A stretch of 64,000 bases of DNA from Euleptes europaea (taxonomy: Eukaryota; Chordata; Lepidosauria; Squamata; Sphaerodactylidae): contig NC_079325.1 in assembly GCF_029931775.1 (NCBI RefSeq), forward strand, positions 39,286,673 through 39,350,672, read 5' to 3'. Position numbers and translations under genes: made by a program. Each line of letters opens with the position of its first letter. Position 1 is the stretch's first letter. This document shows positions 43,489-55,446 of the stretch, one piece after another. Below the pieces are notes generated by a model. It was given only the letters and a program-made list of their open reading frames with translations. It made no database searches and was not told where the DNA came from.

Positions 43489-45852
43489 GGGACTTCCGGT
43501 GGTGTGCTGGGACGAGTACGACGTTCCCTCAGGCTGTCCTGGGGGAAATCCAAGTTTGCGTTAATTTAGGGGTGATATATGCACCCCAATCCGACCCTTG
43601 CAAGTGGGTCGGACAGCAGGAATTCCCTGCAGCCCGCAAACGCAGTTTGACCTCCCAAAGACTCTGAGGGAGCTTTTTATAAGTCCCCCAGAGCTTTGGA
43701 CGCCGGTCCTGCGAGGGCAATTAGGGAAAGGAATCGCCAAAACGCAACTTTGGCATAAGGCTCTACCCTCCACCATCTTAACACCAACATAAGGACTATT
43801 TTAAGAAAAGAACCTCACCTCTCGATGCCCAAGTGAGTACAAAGAACCCTTCGTCTTTTACTGGCATTACCGAATAACCGGGGGGTAGATGAAGATATTC
43901 CCAGTACCTCTGCTCCTCCCTTATCTCAATCGGGAAAGTTTGATTCGTAAATTCCATCAGGATTAGCAGCAGGAGCCTTATCAAATAGATCAGCTTAAAC
44001 CAAAACAAAGAGTTGGAAGGACGCTTAGATGATGGACTAAAATTTCCACCAATGAGAAGCAACTTTGAGGGAAGGGGAGGGTGAATTTCTTCCTGATTCT
44101 CTGGTGAAAAAGAATTTCCTGCCACGTTAGCAGCAAGGGATTCATCAGACCGGAAGTCCCTCTATACCGCCCTCTCTATCATCTGAGTCACAACAACAGG
44201 AAGCAAGTCGTAGGACTGAATACACGTCGCACTTGAGTAACACAGAAACAATCCCTGAAGGAAACAACCATTGAGATGAGGCGGTAGAAGGTCCACGGCA
44301 AACTCAACTTCCGGAATACTTCCTGGTAGATCCGACCTAGAGCGTCCAGTAAAACTCGCTGGTATTTCAAAACTTTATTAAGCTTTTTTAAAGCCAAATT
44401 TGGCTCTTTTCAATCCGAAAAAATTATTAAGCTGATCATTGAACTACCCACTATTATTTATCACCTGAAGTGGTCTCCTGCCAGATGAACATCAAATTTA
44501 ATTAAGCTATATATTCTGGAACCTCTCCCTGATCTGGCTAAATATATAGCCCTGCTTTTAAGAAATCAAAGGGAATTTTACAGAATTCAACCATGGAAAA
44601 AAAAGTACAGGATATGCTTGCTAAACATTCTGAGGCGACAATTAAACAATTACAACAGATTTCAACACAGATGGCTCAATTGATTTCAATGATGATGATT
44701 CTTGACCAATCATCACAGGTATGTAATCAGAAGTTGAATCTGGTTACAGAAGACATAAAAGCCTTGAAAATTCAAATGATGACTACAAATACAGACATAC
44801 AAGCAATGGATCCTTCTGCCCAAAAAGTTACGGAAGAACACAAGGATATAAAGAAGAAGACAGAAGTTCAAGAAAGTAACCAGCCGGCGACAAAGAGATC
44901 AGACATACATGAAATGGACTTTTCATCTAAAAAAGTCATGGAAGGACGTGTGGATATAAGGAAGAAGAGAGCAGGTCAAGGAATACAGATTGAAGCCACG
45001 ATGAAGATGAAGCCCAGAAAGAATTATTTTTGGATACGCACCTTGTCTGAGGAAATGAGAGAGAACAAAAAAATCCTGTTCCCATACCTGACTGGCTTAT
45101 TTCAGTTACAGAAGGAAGTATTAGACCATGGTTAAAGGATTGACTTTAATATGATTGCTGGATTGGAAGGTTTTGACAGTGTGGATGGGTGGCATGGCTA
45201 TTAATGAAGTAGTGGAATTAAGATTAAGACATCACTTTTGGATTATATAAATAAGTCCTCCTAATATAGATTATCAATTGATATAAAGGTATACTGGAAT
45301 GGGTAGACTTTTGATATGGATCTGGGATATGATTTACACTGAAATAAGATTGATTATACAGGAAATATCCCCAAAATACTGGAAAGAATGTTGTTTAGTA
45401 TGATTAAATTTATGTTATAATGGCTGCAATTTGATGCAGCCAAATGGAAAGGGACAAAGGTTTCAGAATAAAGGGATTAAATTATTTTAATGTTAGAACT
45501 GGTGGAGTTGGAGAAACTAGGGAAAAGGGGAGAATTGAAGGAATCATTGTGATAATGTATAAGATCTGGGAATAATAGAAGGTTACTTTTTATTCTGATC
45601 CAGAATGTAAAACTTTATAAAATATGCAACTTTAGAATGAAATTAATGCTAGGATCAGTACATGCTAACGAAGGATAATAATACTTTATTAAGAGGTAGA
45701 TGGAGGTGATGGGGAAGTTGTTATACTTTTGTGTTTAATGGTAATTAAGACAACAATCAATATAATTGTGATTGTGATATTATTTTTACACTGTTGTCAA
45801 AATTATGGAGAATTTATAGTTTTAAAAAAATCAATAAAATTTATTTAAAAAA
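43489..45852 (+). mobile_element. LINE-like element with ORF1 only, 2.36 kb
   Basis: Flanked by a perfect 14-bp duplication AAAATTGGACTGTG (43475-43488 and 45853-45866) and ends in CAATAAAATTTATTT plus a poly(A) run, the marks of LINE-type retroposition. It begins GGGACTTCCGGTGG, with an ETS-type site at the very start, then a 1.1-kb 5' region, one 180-codon ORF and a 0.7-kb AT-rich 3' region. No reverse transcriptase or endonuclease is present. It resembles ORF1-only (HAL1-like) L1 derivatives of mammals; the L1 link is inference. Confidence 0.7.
44593..45135 (+). CDS. ORF1-like coiled-coil protein of the nested element
   Basis: 180 residues, intact. Residues about 4-65 are heptad-like (VQDMLAKHSEATIKQLQQIS onward), as in LINE ORF1 N-termini. 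Two similar 22-residue units follow, 68-89 (DIQAMDPSAQKVTEEHKDIK) and 104-125 (DIHEMDFSSKKVMEGRVDIR), then a basic stretch ending KMKPRKNYFW. I see no RRM or zinc knuckle, so the nucleic-acid-binding half of a standard ORF1p seems absent. Confidence 0.6.
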   Translation: MEKKVQDMLAKHSEATIKQLQQISTQMAQLISMMMILDQSSQVCNQKLNLVTEDIKALKIQMMTTNTDIQAMDPSAQKVTEEHKDIKKKTEVQESNQPATKRSDIHEMDFSSKKVMEGRVDIRKKRAGQGIQIEATMKMKPRKNYFWIRTLSEEMRENKKILFPYLTGLFQLQKEVLDHG

Positions 45853-45866
45853 AAAATTGGACTGTG

Positions 45867-46630
45867 AAGAGCTCCAGAAGGATCTCTGCGTACTGGAAGA
45901 ATGGGCATTAAAATGGCAAATGAGATTCAATGTGAGTAAGTGTAAAGTGATGCATATTGGGACAAAAAATCCCAACTTCACATATACACTGATGGGATCT
46001 GTGCTGGCAGCAACAGACCAAGAAAGGGATCTTGGGGTGGTAGTGGATAGCTCAATGAAGATGTCAACTCAGTGTGCGGCTGCTGTAAAAAAGGCAAATT
46101 CCATGCTGGCCATAATTAGACGAGGAATAGAGAATAAAACTGCTGATATCATACTGCCCTTGTACAAATCTATGGTGAGACCACACTTGGAATACTGTGT
46201 ACAGTTCTGGTCACCACACCTAAAAAAGGATATTACAGAGCTTGAGAAGGTGCAGAAAAGAGCAACCAAAATGATTAGGGGACTAGAGCAACTGTCCTAT
46301 GGGGAGCGGTTAAGACGCTTAGGGCTGTTTAGCTCGGAAAGAAGGCGGCTGAGGGGAGACATGATAGAGGTCTATAAAATTATGCATGGTTTGGAGAGAG
46401 TGGACAGGGAGAAGTTTTTCTCCCTCTCCCATAATACTAGAACACGGGGTCATCTGCTAAAGCTGGAGGGTGAGAGATTCAAAACAGATAGAAGGAAGTA
46501 TTTTTTCACACAACGCATAGTTAAATGGTGGAACTCCCTGCCCCAGGATGTGGTGATGGCTGCCAGCTTGGAGGGCTTTAAGAAGGGAGTGGACATATTC
46601 ATGGAGGAGAGGGGTATTCATGGCTGTTAG
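45867..46630 (+). pseudogene. CR1 reverse transcriptase, C-terminal part
   Basis: Continues in the same frame after the second target-site copy: EELQKDLCVLEEWALKWQMR, FNVSKCKVMHIG, YKSMVRPHLEYCVQFWSPHL, QKRATKMIRGLEQLSYGERL and the end HGC, TAG at 46628-46630. No break seen within this part. Confidence 0.9.
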
Positions 46631-46849
46631 TTAGAATGGATACTAGTCATGCTGCATACCTATTCTCTCTAGAATCAGAGGAGCATGCCTATTATTTTGG
46701 GTGCGGTGGAACACAGGCAGGATGGTGCTGCTGCAGTCGTCTTGGTTGTGGCTTCCTAGAGGCACCTGGTTGGCCACTGTGTGAACAGACTGCTGGACTT
46801 GATGGGCCTTGGTCTGATCCAGCAGGGCCTTTCTTATGTTCTTATGAGT

Positions 46850-49815
46850 TACACAGAAACAAATTGTTCCGGGGGGGGGGGGGGTGTTGTCCGGGCCCTT
46901 CTCTGCTTTGGCTATAAAATGACCACTCGGTTCAGATCAAATGAAATAATGTGGGGCTGGTGACGTATTTAAAAAAACACCACAGCCAGTTACAAAGCGG
47001 TGTTTTCGTAGGTGGGGAGGGAAACCGACATGTGGTTCAGAAGCTCCTCATTTTCACTGGGCATGCATAATTGATCACAAGGTACTCCTGGAATTTCTTT
47101 GGGGTAAAAAGCCCCTGTGCATAGTGTTTTGAAAATTTGACTGCAAATACTGTGTAGTTAGAGAGCAGCAGATCCAGAGGAAACAGACCGTGCATAAAAG
47201 GCCTCATAGAGCAATTTGCTCTTCCGACTGCTTTCCTGCAGGGCATCTGCTCTGTGATTCAGGGCATATCATGATCTGAATTGTGTTGGTCACTATGTAG
47301 CGTGGCAGGAGTGTAGGTGGTTTTGGGAAGTAGGAATGAACTATACAAAGCCTTTTGACCCCTCCTAGCAAGAGCAGAAGAATATAATTAACATTTCTAT
47401 GTGTGTCACTGTGTAGTGTCCTGACAACCAGGCATTGTGTGATTCTTTTTTTCTGTGCACCTAAGGCTGAGATTCTGTATTTACATTACGCATTGCCTCA
47501 TCTTGCCCTGGATCATGAATGCTTCAGTGTGCAAATGCTCCATTTGTGGAAGCTATGTTGTTTTCCTTGATTTGAAAAGCACCTTCCATCAAAGGGCAGC
47601 TTCAGATCTCTTCGCTGTGCGTTTTAGTCGCTGTGTTTTAAGCACGGGAGCACTGTGCCTTTGAAACATTGCAGACTTCATAGGGTTGAAATGCATGGTT
47701 GAAACAACCCTCGCGCTGCTTCCGTGTCTCTGGAAGTGATAACTTTGTGCTCATCTTTCTCTCCCCTCCAAGCAATCTCCACTCTCAGATTGCATCAGTT
47801 GTACACAATGGGTGAGAAAACCCAATGCGTACCCGCTGCCTCCCTCCCAGTCTCCCTTCTTGGCTGCTGTTTCATCTGCTTTCATTTCCTTTGGGTGCTG
47901 CAATGCAAAGTGTGTTGCTTTCCCTTAGGCTCCGTTTTGTAAGCGGAATTGCCTCTGCCGCAGAAGTGCCTTCCGAAGCCTGAGTCTGGCTGGTCTGCGG
48001 AACGTCTCCCGCTTGCCAAATTAATGACTCTGTCATAATGAAAAGAGATGATTTCTGCCCAATTCCCCCTAGGGAACGTCTCTCCCCATCAGCCCCATTG
48101 TTGAAATTTTGACCAGTGTGGCTTTGTCTTGCTCCTGTGTTACTTCCCTGCATTTTCCTCTTGGGATTAAAAGCAGTTCTTTTTGGGAGGGATGCTTTAA
48201 AAAAAACAACTCAATATGCACACAGGCCGCCGCACCTTTTGAAGATGCCAGCAACTTTGCTCAAGTGCCCAAGAAAATGCAGGAAGGATGGCACCTGGAG
48301 CATCTATGTGGGATTGAAAAACAGCCAACGGAATGAGTTTTTGTTCAGATGGAAACTGATGAATGGACGGCCAGTTTTTTGTCTAAGCGAAGGACAAGAC
48401 AGACTGTGGCTGTTATGTTGAGCTTTGCAAAATGTTTGCCTGAGCAAAACGTAAGGCGCCATGATTAGCATTGATGGAGTACTTTGGAGTCTATTGAGCT
48501 CACCGTGTACTTTCCAGGATCCTTATAACCACCTTGTGACTGTCGCGTATTGTAGACATTGCAGTAAAGCTTGTACTTAATGTTGCGGCTCTGACTTCCA
48601 ATCTGAGAAAACTAGAAATGGCACACTAATTAGGACATCAGGACAGGCTTATGGACTGCTTGTGTTGTACGTGAAGGGAATGTGATCCTGAATGAAAGAC
48701 GGTCCCCTTAAAAAAGGATTGCACACAGAGGTTTTTTATTACTCTGCATAGCTGTAACCTGTGTGCAACTGTACGATTGCTGCCTCTTTTTCTTCATGGC
48801 ACATGTGGAAAAAATACTGGTTAGTGCTGAGCAAATCCCCCGCCTCTCTTTGTAAAATTGCTAAATATTATTATTGTGCTTCAGATTATTCAGAGCACTT
48901 CACATCCCCTGAAAACAGCCCCTTTAACCTGGATGGTTATGATCCCCATATAGTGTGGTGGTTGATGCTGAGAAAGTCGGATGAGAAGCATTCCCTTCCC
49001 TTCCTCACATCACAAAAAAGGCTCATAGAATGGTTGTGCAAACCAGGAAACAAGATTGCAGGCGCGGCCATACCTGTGGGGGAAGCATCTAAAGAGTTTG
49101 TTCCTGCATCCGTACCGTGTTTCACCCCTAATCTTGGCTGGTCTGATTGCTCCCCACTTGGTGAGTTTATGGCAGAGGTTTGACTTGAACAGGGGACTTC
49201 CTGGTTTACAGCCCATTTTCTTTGGCCCAAACTATACATTAAGTTTAACATGTGACCCCCCACCCATAGGACTGGCAGCAAGACACCATCTGCGAGTTCC
49301 TCTTGGGAACTCAATTCTAAAGTACTTAAGGGGCCTGATTTGGATTGGAACTGTAGCGGGGAGGGAGGAGGGGCTCCAGTCTCCCCCCCCCCACCTGTTC
49401 TGTATTCCTACTCTGCGGACTGCACAGGTTCATCACTGTGCTATTGTAGCTTTCCTTAAGAGTGTTCACAGCAAGCAGGTTTCTTGTCTGACCCTTTTCT
49501 CCTCCTGGTTGTTCCTTCCCATTCAAGATAATATAGCTTTCTGTGCATGTGAAAGGGCCTTTAGATAATACCGATCGGAGCCCGTATGCATGTATCCTTG
49601 GTTTTGGATCTGTTTTCTGTGATGCTCTCCAGAAACATGCTTTGGTCTTCTGCTACACCACACAATTGGGAAGGGCCAGCAGCAGTCTGAGTGGTTGTTA
49701 CAGTTGGCTTCCTGCAGTGAGCATGAGATGTCCTGGGAGAGAAGTACCTTTCCTTCCTTTCCTGTCATCTGATAAAAGCTCTATGATGCATAGATCTTGA
49801 GCAGTGAATAGTTAT
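46850..49815. other. NSMF intron 1, mostly unrecognised
   Basis: A G-run near 46870; a possible arm of the CTTTTATGCA palindromic family ends at 47203 (GACCGTGCATAAAAGGCC). A segment at 49020-49165 resembles 52760-52875. No exon recognised. Confidence 0.4.
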
Positions 49816-51240
49816 TTTAGATCATTTATTACCCAACAGACAAAAGGAGTAAAAGAAGTTTTTCGGGGGGAGTCCTTATGGGCAAGTAGAGATGTAACCA
49901 TAGGGATGAGACAAAAGTGATAAATGTAGTATATTCTAAAGTTAATATACAGTGGACACTCCAGGAGAATGTATGCAATGGTACCAATCTTGCCTAAAGA
50001 ACAGGAGTGAATATTTAACAGTTTCCACAAAAAGAATAAGAGTAAATGGTTGACATTTTCGTTAACCAAAGCAATAATTATGGCTACTCCATAAAGAATT
50101 ATAGGGGGAACTATTAGACTGAAAACTTGGGCAGCACCAGGATCATAATTCCCATCTCCATTTTGGGGGGAAAAGATGAATATGCCGCTAGCACAAATGC
50201 TTGTTTTATTCCTTAGCAACTGATACGATCTCTATTTCAAATCTGATGAAAAAAGCGTACTTAAATATGAAAAATCCTTTACTTGTTGGATTTATTCACT
50301 ATTAAATGTCCAGGATTGAATTGTAGGATTTCTTTTTTTTAGAGAAGGCAACTACTTTAGATTTCTGGTGGTTTATTCTCAGGGCTTCCCTAGCACGATA
50401 TTACAAAAAGGTTTTTAAAGATCTCTGACGACCAATTTCCATCGTAGATAATAGGATAATGCAGTCGTCTTGTTTGTAGCTTCCTAATGGCACCTGGTTG
50501 GCCACTGTGTGAACAGACTGCTGGACTTGATGGGCCTTGGTCTGATCTAGCAGGGCCTTTCTTATCTTCTTATGTTCTTAGGATAGTATCATCGGCAGAG
50601 AGTAAAACTGGCATATTACAATTGGCCAAACGAGGTGGGTGACAAGACTCATTAAAATGAGTCAAAAGATAATTCATATATAGATTAAATAAAAATGGGG
50701 CCAAGAGGCATCTTGTCTGACACCATTGTCAAAGTTTAATGATTCGGTCAACTCATCGCCATAACCACAGCAACCTTTTGACAATCATACAATACAGCAG
50801 CTTTTCCAAGAGTCTTTTTCTAGCAATAGTGTCAAAGGCCCCTTTCAAATTGATAAATCCTGCATAAAGACAGCTGGTATAACACTAAACAGTGATTCAG
50901 AGCTGAGCTGAACCCTATCTGTTCCTGGCCCAAAATGTCACCCTGTTCAAGCCAATCGATTAATATTCCCAATAAATATAAAGAATATAATTTACCCAAA
51001 CGCGATAATATACTGATTCGTTGGAAACAGCTTGGGTTTAAACATTGACCCTTCTTAAAAATCAGAACTTTGTATGTCTCCAGGAATTTGGGATAACCCC
51101 AAACATGTTTATCTGTGAAAATACTGGAGCAAGGATCTCTGCCCACCAAGATGGATTTGATTTAAATAATGCATTTGTGATAAGACCTACTCCAGTGGAA
51201 CTACTTCCCAAAGCAGAAGCAATGGATCAAACCTTCAACT
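49816..51240 (-). mobile_element. R4/Dong-like LINE, RT and C-terminal region
   Basis: Reverse strand, across broken frames: GYPKFLETYKVLIFKKGQCL, ISILSRLGKLYSLYLLGILI, DWLEQGDILGQEQIGFSSAL, then LLSADDTILLS (the ADD catalytic box) and REALRINHQKSKVVAF, and near the end IAYILLECPLYINFR. The order is reverse transcriptase fingers, palm and C-terminus. Interrupted by a CR1 tail at 50459-50579. Confidence 0.72.
50459..50579 (+). mobile_element. CR1 3' tail inserted in the LINE
   Basis: GCACCTGGTTGGCCACTGTG to TCTTATCTTCTTATGTTCTT. AGGATA occurs on both sides (50453-50458 and 50580-50585), and the LINE protein reads ADDTILLST across the join, so it is a later, heavily 5'-truncated insertion. Confidence 0.85.
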
Positions 51241-51259
51241 TGAGAGAGGGTCACCTCAG

Positions 51260-51552
51260 CGAGCCAGTGTGGTTCAGTGGTTAAGAGCGGTGCTTTGGAG
51301 CGGTGGACTCTAATCTGAAGAACTGGGTTTGGTTCCCCACCCCTCCACATGAAGCCAGCTGGTGACCTTGGGCTAGTCATAGTTCTCTTCGAGCTCTTTC
51401 AGCCCCACCTACCTCACAGGGTGTCTGTTGTGGGGAGGGGAAGAGAAGGTGATTGTAAACCGGGTTGATTCTTCCTTAAGTGGTAGAGAAAGTCTGCATA
51501 TAAAAACCAACTCTTCTTCCTCTCCTTCTTCCTCCTCCTCCCCCTCCTCCAA
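51260..51552 (+). repeat. Family A SINE
   Basis: GCGAGCCAGTGTGGTTCAGT to a long CTTCTTCCTCCTCC tail. Confidence 0.92.
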
Positions 51553-51857
51553 GCTGGGAAAGAAGAGAAGTACCCTTGCTTCTAGTTTTGCATTGGAACA
51601 CAGGCAAAGACTGTCCAGACAGTGTCCTTCGTGCATGGTTTGGCAACTGGTGGTGTAGTGGTCAACCTCTGGCTACAGGTGCCTTGCTGCTGGCCAGCCT
51701 GTTTGTCCCCTGTCCTTCCTCTTTTCTGGACAAGGGAGCTGGAGGGCATGCATCTCTTTTCACTACTAGGCTATTTGGAGAGGAGAACAGGGGAGAATGC
51801 TCTATTTCTATCTGCATATATTCTTTGCTGTGTTCTTCTCTGGTTCTGTTTTCCCTG

Positions 51858-52075
51858 AGTGGGGCTGTGGCTCAGTGGTAGAGCATCTGCTTGGCATTCA
51901 GAAGGTCCTGAGTTCAATCCCCGGCATCTCCAGTTAAAGGGACTAAGAAAGTAGGTGATATGAAAGACATCACCCTGAGACCCTGGAGAGCCACTGCTGG
52001 TCGGAGTAGACAATACTGACTTTGATGGACCAAGGGTCTGATTCAGTATAAGGCAGCTTCATGTGTTCATGTGAG
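51858..52075 (+). repeat. Family C SINE, full length
   Basis: GGGGCTGTGGCTCAGTGGTA, GCTTGGCATTCAGAAGGTCC, TTCAATCCCCGGCATCTCC and GTATAAGGCAGCTTCATGTG; one of the best-preserved copies. Confidence 0.93.
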
Positions 52076-52081
52076 TACCCA

Positions 52082-52660
52082 AAGATTGGGTGGAGAAAGA
52101 CTAAATGATATAGAGAAATGTATTTATTTTAAGGGTCTGATATCTATATTAAAAACATTAAAAGTCATATTAAAAGAAAGCACAATGGCTACTAATACAG
52201 GTTGATATTTACAAAGTGTGCGTACTGGAATCAACCAGATACTAGTTTATCTGGTTGCTACTAGTATGCACACTTTCTATGGGAGGCTAACATAGCCCAG
52301 AAAAGAGCAACTAGTATGTATTCCACGACAGTGGGCTCTTAAATTTGGTCAAATATATTGGGCACAGAGTCAAATTGGAATATAGCCCTAACATATGTAT
52401 CTGGGCCCTTGTAATTCTGTTATAATACTGTTATTCATGTTGTATAATGTGTTTGTGTGCATTACAAGGGATTTTATTATACCACTGATGAAGGCCAGTG
52501 GGCCGAAACGCGTTTGGTTTGTGGTTAAAGTTTATCAACCTGTATTAGTTGCCATGGTGCTTTCTTTTAATATGACTTTTAATGTTTTTAATAAAGATAT
52601 CAGCGCCTTAAAATAAACACATTTCTACATATTATTTAGTCTTTCTCCACCCAGCCAGCT
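52082..52660. mobile_element. Penelope-like unit with inverted ends and a hammerhead-like motif
   Basis: The left end (52082-52210) is the inverse of the right end (52530-52660) around ATTAAAAGTCATATTAAAAG and GGGTGGAGAAAGACTAAAT. Plus-strand motif 52481-52518: ACCA, CTGATGA (52485-52491), A, GGCC-AGTG-GGCC hairpin, GAAA, ACGCGT palindrome, then TGGT to pair with ACCA. No coding part. Confidence 0.65.
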
Positions 52661-52899
52661 TTTGTTTTTTAGGTTGGCTTTTTCTTTCCCCCTTTTTGTT
52701 TGTTGTCTGCTTTCCCTGATTCAGGGATGGGAATGATAGCGGAGACCCCTCCCCCCACAAAAGAAGTTGCGGAAACCACGGGATAAGAGGACAAGAGGGG
52801 AAGCATCTAGGGATTTGGCCCTTGTGTCCACATTGCGTTCCTGCCTTTGTTGACCTCGTTGCTCCCCACTGCCTTTATCTGGGGGAGAATGGAGCCATG

Positions 52900-53575
52900 C
52901 CAAGATATTCAATGTTGCCAGAGAGGCATTATTACTGGGGTCGGGGTGGGGGATCGGGCTTTCGACACAAGCAGGAGTCAGCCAGCTCCAAACAACTTTT
53001 AGCGAAGGAGTGGGTTGTGAAATGCTAATTAAAGGCTTATATTTCAAAGCCTCTTGGATGAGAAAACCCTCTCGGCAAGCGTGGCTTGGAGGTGACAGGC
53101 TCCAGGGTGCTGAGCTTCGAGATCTCGGGCCACCGCTGGGATTCTTCTAATTTACCTCCTCAATTAGCAGAGCCAACAGCAGCACCTGCAGATCGTGCAT
53201 GCATGGCCGTAACAGGCTGCTTGCTAGAACCAAGGGAGGTCAGAAACAAAGACTTGTCTTGAGAGGGGAGATCAGACCCCGTGTGAGCAGAAAATTCTCA
53301 GGACATTTGTTCAGCCAGGCAGGCTGCAGCCACAACCTAGAACCGGGGTGGGGGCGGGGAGGCGGGGGTCGATGCATTCCACAAGCCTTATTTTAAAAAT
53401 CAAAGCCTTAGCATCATTGAGCTGTCATGCTGAGTGTGTTTGCACAAAACGAACAGAGAAACTGCCTTTCTTTTGCAAAGGGAAAACTAATCGGAAGAGG
53501 GGTGAGCTGAAGCTTGTGATTCCTCCCATTCACCTCCGTGAGCAGAGTGAAATGGATCTTGCTAGTCAGTTTCAC
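52900..53575. other. Repeat-poor NSMF intron stretch
   Basis: No repeat family recognised; contains GCTAATTAAAGG and CTCAATTAGCAG sites. A weak candidate control region. Confidence 0.2.
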
Positions 53576-53579
53576 CTCT

Positions 53580-53908
53580 CCAGTGTGGTGTAGTGGTTAA
53601 GAGGGGGGTTTGGAGCGGAGGACTCTGATCTGGAGGGTTTGATTCCCCACTCCTCCACATGAGCGGCGGAGGCGCATCTGGTGAACTGGATTTGTTTCCC
53701 CACTCCTACACACGAAGCCAGCTGGGTTACCTTGGGCTAGTCACAGCTCTCTTAGAGCTCTCTCAGCCCCACCCACCTCACAGGGTGTCTGTTGTGGGGA
53801 GGGGAAGGGAAGGTGATTGTAAGCTGGTTTGAGTCTCCCTTAAGTGGTAGAGAAAGTCGGCATATAAAAACCAACTCTTCTTCCTCTTCCTCCTCCTCCC
53901 TATTAGCT
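53580..53908 (+). repeat. Family A SINE
   Basis: CAGTGTGGTGTAGTGGTTAA to CCAACTCTTCTTCCTCTTCC. Confidence 0.93.
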
Positions 53909-54562
53909 GGGTAGCTATCCCTTTAGGGTTGTCTTTGGTGGGGGATCACTGAGGAAGACCAGGGGTGTTGTGCAAAGGAAGGCAGTGGCCAACCACCTCT
54001 GCTCCACTCGTGCCTGGAACACTCCATAGATTGGGTCTACATGAGTCAGTCATGAGAAGTGTGTGGGTTACCTCTTCCTCCTTTCATCATTTCCCCAATC
54101 ACCCCCTCCACTTGGGCTGCTTTAAGTCCTGGTAGGGGAAAAAGACAGGCCAGATTACTGTGCATGTCTTCCCCCCGCCCCCACTGGGGCTAAAACTAGA
54201 CCAAGGTGGCATGTTTGACTGAGGACATGGCACCAAGGGGAAAAGTTAACATCACTCTTCTCCACCGCCAGTTTACAATCCATATTGAGGGTACCCCAGG
54301 CGGCAGCTGTTAGAGCAGATTAGATGTCTGTTGTATTTATAGTGGAACTTCAACATGCTGGGTGGTTTTGCCCATTTCTGAAGTCTGTGTGATCCCTTTG
54401 CATGCATTGGGCTGAGCTGGGAAAATGTTTTGGAATCCTAATTGTCACCATTTACTTCTTTTTACAGCTTTGCCTAGAGAAAATTGCCGGCACCAAACAT
54501 TTGGTTAATCAAGATTTTTGTTGCTTATTTAATCCTGTGTTAGGAGGTGGTTGACTCTCCCA

Positions 54563-54755
54563 TTAAGAACATAATAAGAGTCTTGCTAGATCAGACCAAT
54601 GGTCTATTAGGCCCAGCATCCTGTTTCATTTAGTGACCAAACCAGCTGCTCTGGGGCCCAGCAAACAGGGAATAGAGCCCAAGGCCTTCTCCTGATGTTG
54701 CCTCCTAGCACTGGGATTCAGAGGTTTACTGCCTCTGAATATGGAAGTTCCCTTT
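54563..54755 (-). mobile_element. CR1 LINE 3' UTR, old
   Basis: GATCAGACCAATGGTCTATT, GGCCCAGCATCCTGTTTC and TTTACTGCCTCTGAATATGG are reverse CR1 landmarks. Confidence 0.75.
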
Positions 54756-54956
54756 AGCTCCTTCTCTCTGACAGTCACTGGCTGGCAGTGACTGAGAAAA
54801 GGGCTGTGTGTGTTCCACGACCATTCTGGGGGGGCCCTCAGCAAAGCATGCTTGGTGCACCCCCTGAATCTGGAAGAGAAGGGATGTGCAAATTCTCCAT
54901 GCGCCTAGTGAACGTTTGGGGGCAGAGGATTCCTTTCCTGGTCAGTGTGTGTGTGT

Positions 54957-55168
54957 TAGGGTTGCCAACCTCCAACTACGATAGCTGGAGATCTCCTGCT
55001 ATTACAACTGATCTCCAGCCGATAGAGATCAGTTCCCCTGGAGAAAATGGCCGCTTTGGCAATTGGGCTCTATGGCATTGAAGTCCCTCCCCTTCCCAAA
55101 GCTTGCCCTCCTCAGGCTCTGCCCAAAAAAACCTCCCGCTGGTGGCAAAGAGGGACCTGGCAACTCTA
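54957..55168 (+). mobile_element. TAGGGTTGCC-type MITE, best copy
   Basis: TAGGGTTGCCAACCTCCAAC start and GACCTGGCAACTCTA end. GTGTGTGT lies on both sides (54949-54956, 55169-55176), an 8-bp duplication although in low-complexity sequence. Supports hAT membership. Confidence 0.85.
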
Positions 55169-55446
55169 GTGTGTGTGTATATGTATGTATGTGTATTCCC
55201 AGTGAATGTTCCTCCTGGCCAGCTGCTGGATGCTGCCCACAAGTGGAGTTACGATGCCACTTTTCATGTCATTGGCACCACAGTATTTGCATAAACATTC
55301 ACGTCCCAGGGGCCCACGTATTTGAGGGACAATTTTTCCTGGTGTAGACCTGTGTGTGTATGAAGGTCCCCCCCAGGAATCTCTCCTAACCATCCCTTCT
55401 TATCAGGCAATATGGTTGGTGTCAGATTGGGCTTTTTCTGTAGTTA

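Larger units (their letters stand above)
41170..46846 (+). mobile_element. CR1 LINE, about 3.3 kb, interrupted by another element
   Basis: Endonuclease then reverse transcriptase then the CR1 3' UTR and tail. Parts lie at about 41170-43488 and 45867-46846, split by the insertion at 43489-45852. The start is estimated. The tail CAGCAGGGCCTTTCTTATGT and TCTTATG matches copies at 11523 and 50582. Confidence 0.92.
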
